Notes: generated by a model not told the origin, from the sequence alone. Counted from the stretch's first letter, positions 1-7,035 are shown. The stretch is 7,035 bases of DNA from Bacteroidales bacterium (GCA_004557315.1 SFEH01000108.1:1-7035), one strand, 5' to 3'. Program-made: numbers and translations.

Positions 1-3000
1 GTCAGGATTTCCTTCTTCCTAGTCTTGAAGAAACGAAGGTTTACGTCTTTGTGAGACAGTTGAAGAACGATTTCGTTCGGCATTCCGTATGAATTCTGAT
101 CTACCATGCGATGGTCGGCTGGCAGCTTGTCAAACAGGGCAGAACTGGTGTGTATGAACAGTCGCTGTCTTGCCCGCGTCATGCCTACATAATACCTACG
201 CAACACTTCGTCCGTCAGATGAAGTGGCTCTGTAAGGAGCATATAGACATCATCAAACTCACGACCTTTAGACTTGTGGATGGTAGAAACGACGACATCC
301 GCCCCAGCCAGATCGCAGAAATCCTCTATAGACGACTCAAAGACAAACTCTTTGAAGTCAGTAAGATACTTAGCCTTGTTGGTTTCCTCGAACAGCTCTA
401 TGCAACGCCTGAGGTAATGCAGACTTTCGGAGGTGGCGTAAGCATCGTATGTCTTTCGCTTTGCTTCCTCCCACACATCATGAGCAATTAACGGAGTATG
501 TGTCTTCTTATTTATGTATTTCAAGAACAGACGTACTTCTGCCATGTTCCAGAAGCGGAAGCCATCCATGCTCTGAATGAGTTTGCTCTGTAGGCCATGA
601 TTACGCAATAATGCCACAAGGATGACTGCTTCCTCATTGGTTTGTGTGAGGACACACATTGTACCTTTACCTCGGTGTAGCAAAAGGTTGCGTACCAGAG
701 GTTCGTACATACAGGTAGAAGCATGGTGTACCACACTTACAGCCCCTTCCTGGCCAGACATGGAGACGATAGGCGTGCTCTTCATTCTGCCTCGAATGCC
801 TTTGACAAATGCATTGGCATAGCGGACAATGTGCTTGGCACTCCGGTAGTTCTCGGTCATCTCCACGAAACGGCCTCCCGACTCTCTCAGCAACTGAGCC
901 ATATACTGTGAGTTTGAACCTCGGAACTCATAGATGTTCTGGTCGTCATCGCCCACGGCTATCACACGCATCTCCTCGTTAACTTTCATCAGGGCTCTTA
1001 CCAGTGCGTATTCCCCCGCACTCATGTCCTGTGCCTCATCGATGACCAACACTGTCTTGGCAATGCGATTTGGCTCCACCTCACCCTCGCTAATCATCTG
1101 CGCGGCACGCGACACCACATCTTTCGCGTCATCCAGATTTCCGATGCGTCCAAGCAGGTCGAAGCAAAAGGAATGGAACGTTTTTATCTCTACAAAATGG
1201 GCAGCATTGCCGATAAGCCCCATCAGTCGTTGCTTGAACTCGATGGCTGCCGCACGCGAGAATGTGAGCATCAACAACTGCTCATGCTTAACGTCCTCAA
1301 GCAAAAGCAACGAGGCGAGTTTATGCACCAAGACGCGTGTCTTTCCACTGCCAGGTCCGGCAGCAACAACGATGCAATGCGACTCCTTGTCGGAGATTAT
1401 CTCCATCTGCTTCGGTGATAAAGCACTAAAGAGCTGATTGTATTTCTCAGGAGTGACATTGCGCTCAATCTCCTGCAAACGGTTTCCCTTGAAATATTTC
1501 GACACGAACCGCTTGTAATCCATCTGGAAATAATCCTGCACATACTGCAGTGCCGCATTATAGTCGCGTACCATCAGGTTGGCATATTCGCCCACAATGT
1601 GCACCTGCTGAATCTTCTGCCGATAGAACTCATTCAGCATGCGATAGTCGTCCTGTTTGTAACGTAGACGGTTATCCTTGATGCGGCGGATGTCCATGGC
1701 GTTGTAGAGCACGAGGAAACCTCCTTCCAGCTTCAGCGCACCAATCTTAGACAGGTAGAGCAATGCCTCTTCTACGTCCTCCAACTGTATGTCATGAAGC
1801 ACGCCGAAAAGATTTTGTTCTTTCGACTTGATATCTTTAAGCAGCTCCACCACAGAGAATTGAATGCCGTTCTTCTGCGATTCCTCAGCAGTTGTCTGAG
1901 ATGTAAACTTATATAGCCATTCCACGGCAAAACGGCAAATCTCCAGACGTTTCTCAAAGCGGTTGAGTGTAGCTTCCATGTCCGCCTCCCGCTTTACTTC
2001 CAGATTGTGTGCTGCATCCTCCTTCTTGTGTGTATAACCCTTTATGCTCAGGAAAAAAAGCAGCGTGCGGATGTCCTTTTCCGTAGAGGTTGCGATGCCC
2101 TCGTTCTGTGCATTGTCATTCAGTTGTTTGCATGAGATTCTAAGCGAATCATCGGGAATGCTGTTCAGGATGTAGCGCTCAAGTCTTGTGAACCGCTCCA
2201 GCAGTCTCTTTGACTTATGTTCCGACTCTCCCGCATCATTGAGATAAGCTGACATATCCTTTGTGTCAGCCAGAATGCCTTCTTGTCGCATACGTTCTAC
2301 AACCGACACCACTTCCCGTTTGTTCAATCCGAGGATGTCGGCCAGATAATCCACACGCGACTCTGCCTCAGCATCCTGAGCCTTGGCAATATGCTTCTGC
2401 GTAATCAGCGATTTGATGATGCGCACGGCCTTCTCCACCTCCTCATTCTCGAAGAGCAGCGATTCCGTGATGCGCTTGCGTGCCTCGTCCATGTTCTTCA
2501 CAGTAATACCCGTGGCATAGACGTGGGGCACATTATTGCCTCGTGCCAGATATCCTGCTTGTTCGAGGGCAGCCAAAGCCGTCCTGACACGCGTCTCGAT
2601 ATCCGAGACGGAGTCATCCCATCCTGCCTTTCTCGCAATCTCCAATGCCGAGCAGCAAGCCCGCATTCGCTGCCTGGTCATTTCCTTGACAGCCTTCCAT
2701 ACTTGTTGTATCTCGCTGATACTGAGTTTTGTCTGGTTTAGGAGTATGAAATGCTTGTCCAGATCGGCATCGCTATACAGCACGAAGCATCGCGCCTCAA
2801 GATGCGGATCACGGCCAGCACGTCCTGCCTCCTGTACATAGTTCTCCAGCGAATCGGAAATGTCATAATGCACCACCAGTCCCACATCGCTTTTATCCAC
2901 ACCCATGCCAAAGGCCGAAGTGGCTACAATGATGCGTACCCGGTCGGTCATGAAGGCCTCTTGGTTGGCAATCTTTTCATCGGCATCCATCTGTCCGTTG

Positions 3001-4628
3001 AAAGGCAGTGCCATATATCCGTCACGGGTGAGTTTTCCGGCAAGAAGCCGTGTGCGCTTGGTTCGCGAGACATAGACAATCGTTGGGCAATTGCTCTCGG
3101 CAATAAGCGAACGCAGTTTAGCATACTTGTCTTCATCCGTGTCGGCATGGATGACAGAATAGCGCAGATTTGTTCGCGAAGCCGTAGATGCGAACAATTG
3201 CAGATTGAGGTTGAGTGTTTGTTTGAAGTAGTCGCAGATGTCCTGCACCACCTTCTGCTTGGCGGTGGCTGTAAAGCATGACACGGGTATAGGCGCTCCA
3301 CAACGTTTCTTCTTCTGATACTCGCTTATAAACTTTCCGATGTAGAGATAGTCCACGCGGAAATCCTGTCCCCAAGAGGAGAAACAATGTGCCTCGTCTA
3401 TGACAAACCGAACAACATGACGCGCCAGAAGTATCTTCTCTATGGTCCTCGAACGGAGCATCTCGGGAGCAATATAGAGCAAGGAGGCATCGCCATCCTG
3501 CACGCGCTCTATGGCCAGAGAACGGCTTATGGGGTCGAGCAGTCCGTTGATGGTAACAGCATCTGTAATGCCTCGTTCAGCAAGGTTATCCACCTGATCT
3601 TTCATCAGCGACTGCAGAGGCGAAATGACCACCGTGAGTCCGTGTACCGTACGACCTTCCATCAAGGCTGGCAACTGGAATGTAATTGATTTTCCTCCAC
3701 CTGTAGGGAATATCGCCAGCAGTGACCTTCCTTCTACAGCTGCCCTTGCTGCACGCTCCTGCAACGGTTCGCCCTCGTAGGTGCGGAACTGGTCATAGCC
3801 AAAGAACTGTTTCAGGTTGTGGTGGACATCAAGTTCTCTATTGCAATACTGGCATCCTGCCCCACATCGTGTGTGTCGGAGAAGACGCACAACATTCTCC
3901 ACGTTCGGATAGTTGTGTAGCACCCACGGTGGAGTGACCGAGCGATAATCTGTAGTGTCTATGAGAGCCAGCGCGAAAGCCAATTCTGCAGGTTGTTGAA
4001 ACATGATGCCTGCCACATCCGCATGTTCGCAGATTCTCCCCTTGTATTCCTCACAAACCAATTCGGGCAGTTGTGCTTTATCAACCGCCTTTGCTCCAAT
4101 AAATTCTATGAATCCCCGGAATTCAAGAATATCATGCAGTAATGTGGCATAGATTCTCTTTTTCCTTTCAGAGAGCGCGTTCCATGCTGTCACCTCCTCC
4201 ATCAGCAAATCGTGGGCTTTCTCGCAATCGTTTACCGGATTGTTCATCTGCTCGCTCACCAACTTGTCATCTTTCAACAAACGGTGATAAGGCCGTTCCG
4301 GGAATAATAATGGAGAGACGTACAAGGTATCTACCAAAGCCCATTCCGTGATACTGTCTCCAAACAGATACTTTGCATCATGATGGATGATGTTGTGACC
4401 ACAGAGATAATCCACACCGTCCAGGAACCGCTTCACCGCATGCCGGTCGGCAGAATGAAAGGTCGCACCATCCCAACGCAAAGCCCCAATGTCATGCACC
4501 CGCTTGTCCTTCATGCCCACCTCGCAATCCACAATGGCATAGTGGGAAGCATCACGGGATGCGTCCTCATTGGCATAAGCAGAAACGTTGCCGCTGACTT
4601 TGTCTATTATTTTACTCCAGATGGACAT
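1..4628 (-). CDS. Giant fused helicase: DnaQ-like exonuclease + RecQ (SF2) + UvrD-like (SF1), C-terminus beyond window
   Basis: The frame stays open from ATG at 4628 to the left edge: 1542 codons, no stop. An in-frame TAA at 4644-4646 makes this the first possible ATG; the next Met (~39) would lose the exonuclease DxE motif. Domains by residue: exonuclease ~28-145 (D34-C-E36, GHN 77-79 with D84, NPVND 130-134); cysteines C255, C259, C262; RecQ core ~275-610 (FGYDQFR 276-282, Walker A PTGGGKS 308-314, DEAH 411-414, TATA 453-456, AFGMGVDK 572-579, EAGRAGRD 600-607); helix-rich linker ~620-1060 resembling several winged helices; UvrD part ~1065 onward (Q1074, GPGSGKT 1091-1097, TFHSF 1150-1154, DEAQD 1197-1201, GDDDQNIYEFRG 1226-1237, TENYRS 1258-1263, TIHKSKG 1449-1455, GMTRAR 1482-1487). 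All key ATPase motifs are present, so both motors look functional. RecQ-type zinc cysteines and HRDC are not seen. Inferred role: cytosolic DNA repair or recombination, unwinding plus 3'-end trimming. The C-terminal end is missing only because the window stops. Confidence 0.93.
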   Translation of the reverse strand, partial: MSIWSKIIDKVSGNVSAYANEDASRDASHYAIVDCEVGMKDKRVHDIGALRWDGATFHSADRHAVKRFLDGVDYLCGHNIIHHDAKYLFGDSITEWALVDTLYVSPLLFPERPYHRLLKDDKLVSEQMNNPVNDCEKAHDLLMEEVTAWNALSERKKRIYATLLHDILEFRGFIEFIGAKAVDKAQLPELVCEEYKGRICEHADVAGIMFQQPAELAFALALIDTTDYRSVTPPWVLHNYPNVENVVRLLRHTRCGAGCQYCNRELDVHHNLKQFFGYDQFRTYEGEPLQERAARAAVEGRSLLAIFPTGGGKSITFQLPALMEGRTVHGLTVVISPLQSLMKDQVDNLAERGITDAVTINGLLDPISRSLAIERVQDGDASLLYIAPEMLRSRTIEKILLARHVVRFVIDEAHCFSSWGQDFRVDYLYIGKFISEYQKKKRCGAPIPVSCFTATAKQKVVQDICDYFKQTLNLNLQLFASTASRTNLRYSVIHADTDEDKYAKLRSLIAESNCPTIVYVSRTKRTRLLAGKLTRDGYMALPFNGQMDADEKIANQEAFMTDRVRIIVATSAFGMGVDKSDVGLVVHYDISDSLENYVQEAGRAGRDPHLEARCFVLYSDADLDKHFILLNQTKLSISEIQQVWKAVKEMTRQRMRACCSALEIARKAGWDDSVSDIETRVRTALAALEQAGYLARGNNVPHVYATGITVKNMDEARKRITESLLFENEEVEKAVRIIKSLITQKHIAKAQDAEAESRVDYLADILGLNKREVVSVVERMRQEGILADTKDMSAYLNDAGESEHKSKRLLERFTRLERYILNSIPDDSLRISCKQLNDNAQNEGIATSTEKDIRTLLFFLSIKGYTHKKEDAAHNLEVKREADMEATLNRFEKRLEICRFAVEWLYKFTSQTTAEESQKNGIQFSVVELLKDIKSKEQNLFGVLHDIQLEDVEEALLYLSKIGALKLEGGFLVLYNAMDIRRIKDNRLRYKQDDYRMLNEFYRQKIQQVHIVGEYANLMVRDYNAALQYVQDYFQMDYKRFVSKYFKGNRLQEIERNVTPEKYNQLFSALSPKQMEIISDKESHCIVVAAGPGSGKTRVLVHKLASLLLLEDVKHEQLLMLTFSRAAAIEFKQRLMGLIGNAAHFVEIKTFHSFCFDLLGRIGNLDDAKDVVSRAAQMISEGEVEPNRIAKTVLVIDEAQDMSAGEYALVRALMKVNEEMRVIAVGDDDQNIYEFRGSNSQYMAQLLRESGGRFVEMTENYRSAKHIVRYANAFVKGIRGRMKSTPIVSMSGQEGAVSVVHHASTCMYEPLVRNLLLHRGKGTMCVLTQTNEEAVILVALLRNHGLQSKLIQSMDGFRFWNMAEVRLFLKYINKKTHTPLIAHDVWEEAKRKTYDAYATSESLHYLRRCIELFEETNKAKYLTDFKEFVFESSIEDFCDLAGADVVVSTIHKSKGREFDDVYMLLTEPLHLTDEVLRRYYVGMTRARQRLFIHTSSALFDKLPADHRMVDQNSYGMPNEIVLQLSHKDVNLRFFKTRKKEIL

Positions 4629-4638
4629 GATTCTCTTC
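4629..4638 (-). promoter_or_regulatory. Intergenic spacer with purine-rich ribosome-binding site for the fused helicase
   Basis: Only ten bases separate the recQ TAA from the fused-helicase ATG. Read on the minus strand they are GAAGAGAATC, and with the stop codon they give TAAGAAGAGAATCATG. The AAGAAGAGA purine run lies at normal Shine-Dalgarno distance but is not a perfect GGAGG. There is no room for a separate promoter or terminator, so co-transcription, probably with coupled translation, is the simplest reading. Confidence 0.55.
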
Positions 4639-6723
4639 TTAGATTAATCCAATTTTTCTTAGCCTTGAACGGATTGAGCCTTCATTGCGCTGCAGTATGA
4701 TTGCCAGCTCTTTTACAGTCTTCCCTTGGCGATACAGGGAGCGAAGTGTATTTTCATCTTCGTCTGTCCATGGAGAGTACGCATTAGCATTAATACGCTT
4801 CTGCTGATTCATGTAAGATAGCTCTTTATTAGAGCTGGCATTTTCTATTGCAGGCTCAACAGCATCCGGAAAAGGAAGATTCTCTGTTGGTTCAAATGGC
4901 TCTGGCGAACGCTCCACCCCAAGATGATGGCAAATCAGCTCAACAAAGCGCTCACCAAACTGTTCCTTTTTATGTTCGCCAATGCCAAAACAATGGCCAA
5001 GAAGAAAGAGGTTGGTGGGTTTCATCATGGCCAACGACTGTAAAGCCCTGTCAGAGAGTACGATGTAGGCAGGCTTTTTGATTTCATGGGCAATGGTCAG
5101 ACGCAATTCTCGGAGTTTCTCAGACAACTGCTGGTCCGGTGTCTGAATTTCACTGGGCGAATGAGGCAATTGCTCCTGACGCTTGCGCTTCGTGACACGG
5201 AGGTCTTCTCTTACGATGACAGACAGTTCTGCCTGCTTGCGTCCATAAAGCACATCCTCGCCGAGGGATGTCACTTTTAGGTGGCTGTCCTCGTTATAAG
5301 CAATCTCGATGTAGCCTCTCTGCAACATCTGCAGAAGATATGCATGCCAATCGCCCGCCGTGATATCCCGTCCTGCTCCGAATGTTTTCAATGTGTGCAG
5401 GCCTTTAGCCGCAACAGCTGGCGACATAGTGCCTTTCAAGATGTCTGTCACAAGTGTAAAGCCGACTTGCTCGTCAGCTCGCTTTATTGCAGAGAGTGCT
5501 TTCTGTACGATTATGGTACCATCGAAGTGCTGTGGAGGATTCTTGCAAACATCACAGTTGCCGCAACTGCAATCGGTTGTCTCGCCAAAGTAATTCAGGA
5601 GAATACGTCTGCGGCAAACCTGCGACTCGGCATACTCCTGCATACGCTTCAGCTTCTCAATATTTATGTCGCGTTGTCCGCTTTCCTCGGCAAACTTGCG
5701 TAGGGTTATCAAGTCCTGGAGGTTATAGAACAGGATGGTTTCAGCTGGCAGGCCATCCCTGCCGCCACGACCGATTTCCTGATAGAAGCTTTCAATACTC
5801 TTGGGGAGATTGTTATGGATGACATATCGGATGTTGCTCTTGTCGATGCCCATACCGAATGCAATCGTAGCGCAGATGACATTGATACGGTCGTTAATGA
5901 AGTCATCCTGTATCTGGATTCGTTCTTGCGCTGGCAGTCCTGCATGATAGACACCTGCCGATATCCCGTATTTCGTTAGTTCTGCCGCCATCTCCTCGGT
6001 GCCTTTTCTCGAAAGGCAATAGATTATGCCACTCTCATTCTTATGGCGGGCAATCACTTCAAGAATAGTGCGGATTCTCTCGCGTTTGCGATAGGCCTTG
6101 CGAACATCAAGGCTAAGGTTCGGACGATCAAAACTGCTGATGAACACACGAGGTTCAGACAGACGTAACTGCCCGAGAATATCTGCTTTCGTTATTTTAT
6201 CGGCTGTCGCCGTCAAAGCCAAAATCGGCACATGAGGGAAAGAATCCTTCAATGTCCCTAACTGCGTGTATTCTGGTCGGAAGTCATGGCCCCATTGCGA
6301 CACACAGTGTGCCTCATCAATGGCAAACATCGAGACATGAACAAACTGCCGCAACCAAGGTAATTCGCCCATCAGACGCTCTGGGGAGATATAAAGTATC
6401 TTGATTTCTCCACGCTGGCAACGCTCTCGGATAGCCCCATTGATATACTCATCATTATTGCTGTTCATAGCCTCAGCTGCTATTCCGTTTGCCTGCAAAG
6501 CATCCACCTGGTCCTTCATCAGCGAGATTAGCGGAGATACCACAATGGCAACACCCTCAAGCATCAAAGCAGGAATCTGATAACAAACAGACTTGCCTCC
6601 ACCTGTAGGCATCAGCACGAGCGCATCATGACCAGAAACGACATAATCTATGATATCTTTCTGCAAAGGGCGGAAGGAATCATAACCGTAAACCGAATTC
6701 AGTATCTGTTGAGCTTTGTCCAT
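4639..6723 (-). CDS. recQ: ATP-dependent DNA helicase RecQ with C-terminal helix-turn-helix
   Basis: This is a complete 694-residue RecQ, a 3'-5' DNA helicase of recombination and fork repair. Visible in order: motif 0 (FRPLQ 17-21), Walker A PTGGGKS 39-45, SPLISLMKDQ from 63, DEAH 136-139 followed by the aromatic-rich loop CVSQWGHDFR, TATA 171-174, ATIAFGMGIDKS 285-296, and QEIGRGGRD 315-323 with the arginine finger. The zinc site is C370, C387, C390 and C393, with an additional C385. A winged-helix (RQC) region follows at ~400-500, then HRDC at ~530-600 (KKPAYIVLSD, then FGIGEHKKEQFG). After a linker of ~40 residues comes a helix-turn-helix-like tail, ~646-694 (PWTDEDENTL ... RNEGSIRSRLRKIGL). 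E. coli RecQ is about 610 residues, so the tail accounts for the extra length. In-frame TAA at 6736-6738 makes ATG 6723 the first possible start, and the N-terminus matches the family. No Shine-Dalgarno is visible; the leader is A-rich. It is the probable first full gene of an operon with the fused helicase 10 bases downstream. Confidence 0.96.
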   Translation of the reverse strand: MDKAQQILNSVYGYDSFRPLQKDIIDYVVSGHDALVLMPTGGGKSVCYQIPALMLEGVAIVVSPLISLMKDQVDALQANGIAAEAMNSNNDEYINGAIRERCQRGEIKILYISPERLMGELPWLRQFVHVSMFAIDEAHCVSQWGHDFRPEYTQLGTLKDSFPHVPILALTATADKITKADILGQLRLSEPRVFISSFDRPNLSLDVRKAYRKRERIRTILEVIARHKNESGIIYCLSRKGTEEMAAELTKYGISAGVYHAGLPAQERIQIQDDFINDRINVICATIAFGMGIDKSNIRYVIHNNLPKSIESFYQEIGRGGRDGLPAETILFYNLQDLITLRKFAEESGQRDINIEKLKRMQEYAESQVCRRRILLNYFGETTDCSCGNCDVCKNPPQHFDGTIIVQKALSAIKRADEQVGFTLVTDILKGTMSPAVAAKGLHTLKTFGAGRDITAGDWHAYLLQMLQRGYIEIAYNEDSHLKVTSLGEDVLYGRKQAELSVIVREDLRVTKRKRQEQLPHSPSEIQTPDQQLSEKLRELRLTIAHEIKKPAYIVLSDRALQSLAMMKPTNLFLLGHCFGIGEHKKEQFGERFVELICHHLGVERSPEPFEPTENLPFPDAVEPAIENASSNKELSYMNQQKRINANAYSPWTDEDENTLRSLYRQGKTVKELAIILQRNEGSIRSRLRKIGLI

Positions 6724-6738
6724 GTTGTTATGGCGTTA

Positions 6739-6875
6739 TTATTTGTCTTTCTGTCGGATTACCCAATGTTCAGGATTACCACTGCCGACATTCTTTATGT
6801 GTTCCATGTATTGGTCATGTTCTGCAAGAACAACTTCTTATACAATTTACCTTTGCCATGAAGAAAAGTCCACAT
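6739..6875 (-). pseudogene. Probable decayed small gene (~45 aa) with a one-base frameshift
   Basis: Two overlapping minus-strand frames read like halves of one small protein. The first begins at ATG 6873-6875 (MWTFLHGKGKLYKK) and drifts into a stop at 6795-6797. The second runs from just after a stop at 6838-6840 to TAA at 6739-6741 and contains the protein-like string VGSGNPEHWVIRQKDK. If one extra A were present near 6838-6841 (minus-strand TATAAAGAAG instead of TATAAGAAG), they would join as LYKEVVLAEHDQYM and give a single 45-residue protein. The second half ends in tandem TAA codons 15 bases before recQ. No ribosome-binding site is evident for either possible ATG (6875 or 6807). I do not recognise the family. 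Alternatives are a sequencing error in an intact gene, a 22-residue ORF from ATG 6807, or chance. Confidence 0.4.
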
Positions 6876-7035
6876 TGTATGAGCAAAAATACTAAAAATT
6901 TATGATACACATGCAGGCTTCTTAAAAAAAACTGCCATAAAAAGGCTAACTATTGGTAATTGAATCCTTCTTTTGATGTATGGATGTAAAAAAAGTGCGC
7001 ATACTTAGCTAATACCCCACCCCATCAATTTTTAC
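6876..7035. other. AT-rich intergenic region, no gene seen
   Basis: Neither strand has a convincing reading frame here. It contains A/T homopolymer runs (eight A at about 6924-6931, seven A around 6988-6994), the palindrome TTAGCTAA at 7005-7012, a short direct repeat (GATGTA twice around 6975-6987) and a C-rich patch at 7014-7023. A weak minus-strand hairpin, AAGT/ACTT followed by a T run (~6988-7006), could be a terminator for an upstream gene, but the stem is only four pairs. The 7035 edge may lie just downstream of another gene. Confidence 0.5.
6884..6891 (-). promoter_or_regulatory. Candidate Bacteroidota -7 promoter element (TATTTTTG)
   Basis: On the minus strand this octamer matches TAnnTTTG, the -7 consensus of the Bacteroidota primary sigma factor, and it is the only match in the strip upstream of recQ. 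A convincing TTTG-like -33 box at the usual ~20-base spacing is not visible. If used, transcription would begin a few bases before ATG 6875 and give recQ a leader of about 150 bases containing the small broken ORF. Confidence 0.3.

Noticed and set aside
934..1437. Plus-strand open frame of 167 codons
   Set aside because: It is antisense to the UvrD Walker A to DEAQD region of the fused helicase, has Ser/Thr/Cys-rich composition typical of a shadow frame, and shows no recognisable motif.
2751..3281. Plus-strand open frame of 176 codons
   Set aside because: It lies opposite the RecQ motor domain of the minus-strand gene, whose conserved motifs explain the constraint; no family features are seen in the plus frame.
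5281..5703. Plus-strand open frame of 140 codons
   Set aside because: It is antisense to the recQ zinc and winged-helix region; a shadow of a strongly supported gene.
6628..6861. Plus-strand 77-codon frame with a hydrophobic stretch, resembling a small membrane protein
   Set aside because: Its first part overlaps the recQ N-terminus in antisense and the rest is antisense to the small minus-strand ORF. It has no ribosome-binding site, and its hydrophobicity follows from A-rich codons on the opposite strand.
6985..7008. Hairpin followed by a T run on the minus strand, as a rho-independent terminator
   Set aside because: The stem is only four base pairs with an unpaired GC-containing loop; too weak to call a terminator.
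7005..7012. TTAGCTAA palindrome as an operator
   Set aside because: A single 8-base palindrome in AT-rich DNA is expected by chance, and there is no second copy or regulator nearby.

Overview
The window holds two tandem helicase genes on the minus strand, a short upstream strip that looks like a decayed small gene, and an AT-rich leader. The organism is most likely a member of the Bacteroidota (Prevotella/Bacteroides-like). This is an inference from three things: a TAnnTTTG-type -7 element ahead of the locus, an A-rich leader without a Shine-Dalgarno sequence before the first helicase gene, and the giant RecQ-UvrD fusion, an architecture I associate with that phylum. No rRNA, tRNA, CRISPR array, insertion sequence or phage gene is visible.

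Layout in the direction of transcription (right to left). Positions 7035-6876 are non-coding and AT-rich, with one candidate promoter. Positions 6875-6739 carry what reads like a ~45-residue small protein broken by a one-base loss; it ends in tandem stops just ahead of recQ. Positions 6723-4639 encode a complete 694-residue RecQ helicase with the helicase core, zinc-cysteine cluster, winged-helix region, HRDC domain and an extra C-terminal helix-turn-helix. Ten bases later, from 4628 to the left edge and continuing beyond it, lies one uninterrupted reading frame of 1542 visible codons. I translated it codon by codon. It encodes a DnaQ-like 3'-5' exonuclease domain, a small cysteine cluster, a second RecQ-type (SF2) helicase core, about 450 residues of helix-rich sequence resembling repeated winged helices, and a compact UvrD/PcrA-type (SF1) helicase. 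Its C-terminus lies outside the window.

The 10-base spacing and shared strand suggest one transcript carrying a canonical RecQ and a three-enzyme fusion. The fused protein joins a WRN-like exonuclease-RecQ half to a UvrD half, so one polypeptide would carry two ATP-driven motors and a nuclease-like domain. A role in recombination, replication-fork repair or DNA end processing is the natural inference. A role in defence against foreign DNA is possible, but nothing in the window directly shows it.

All plus-strand open frames appear to be shadows of these minus-strand genes.
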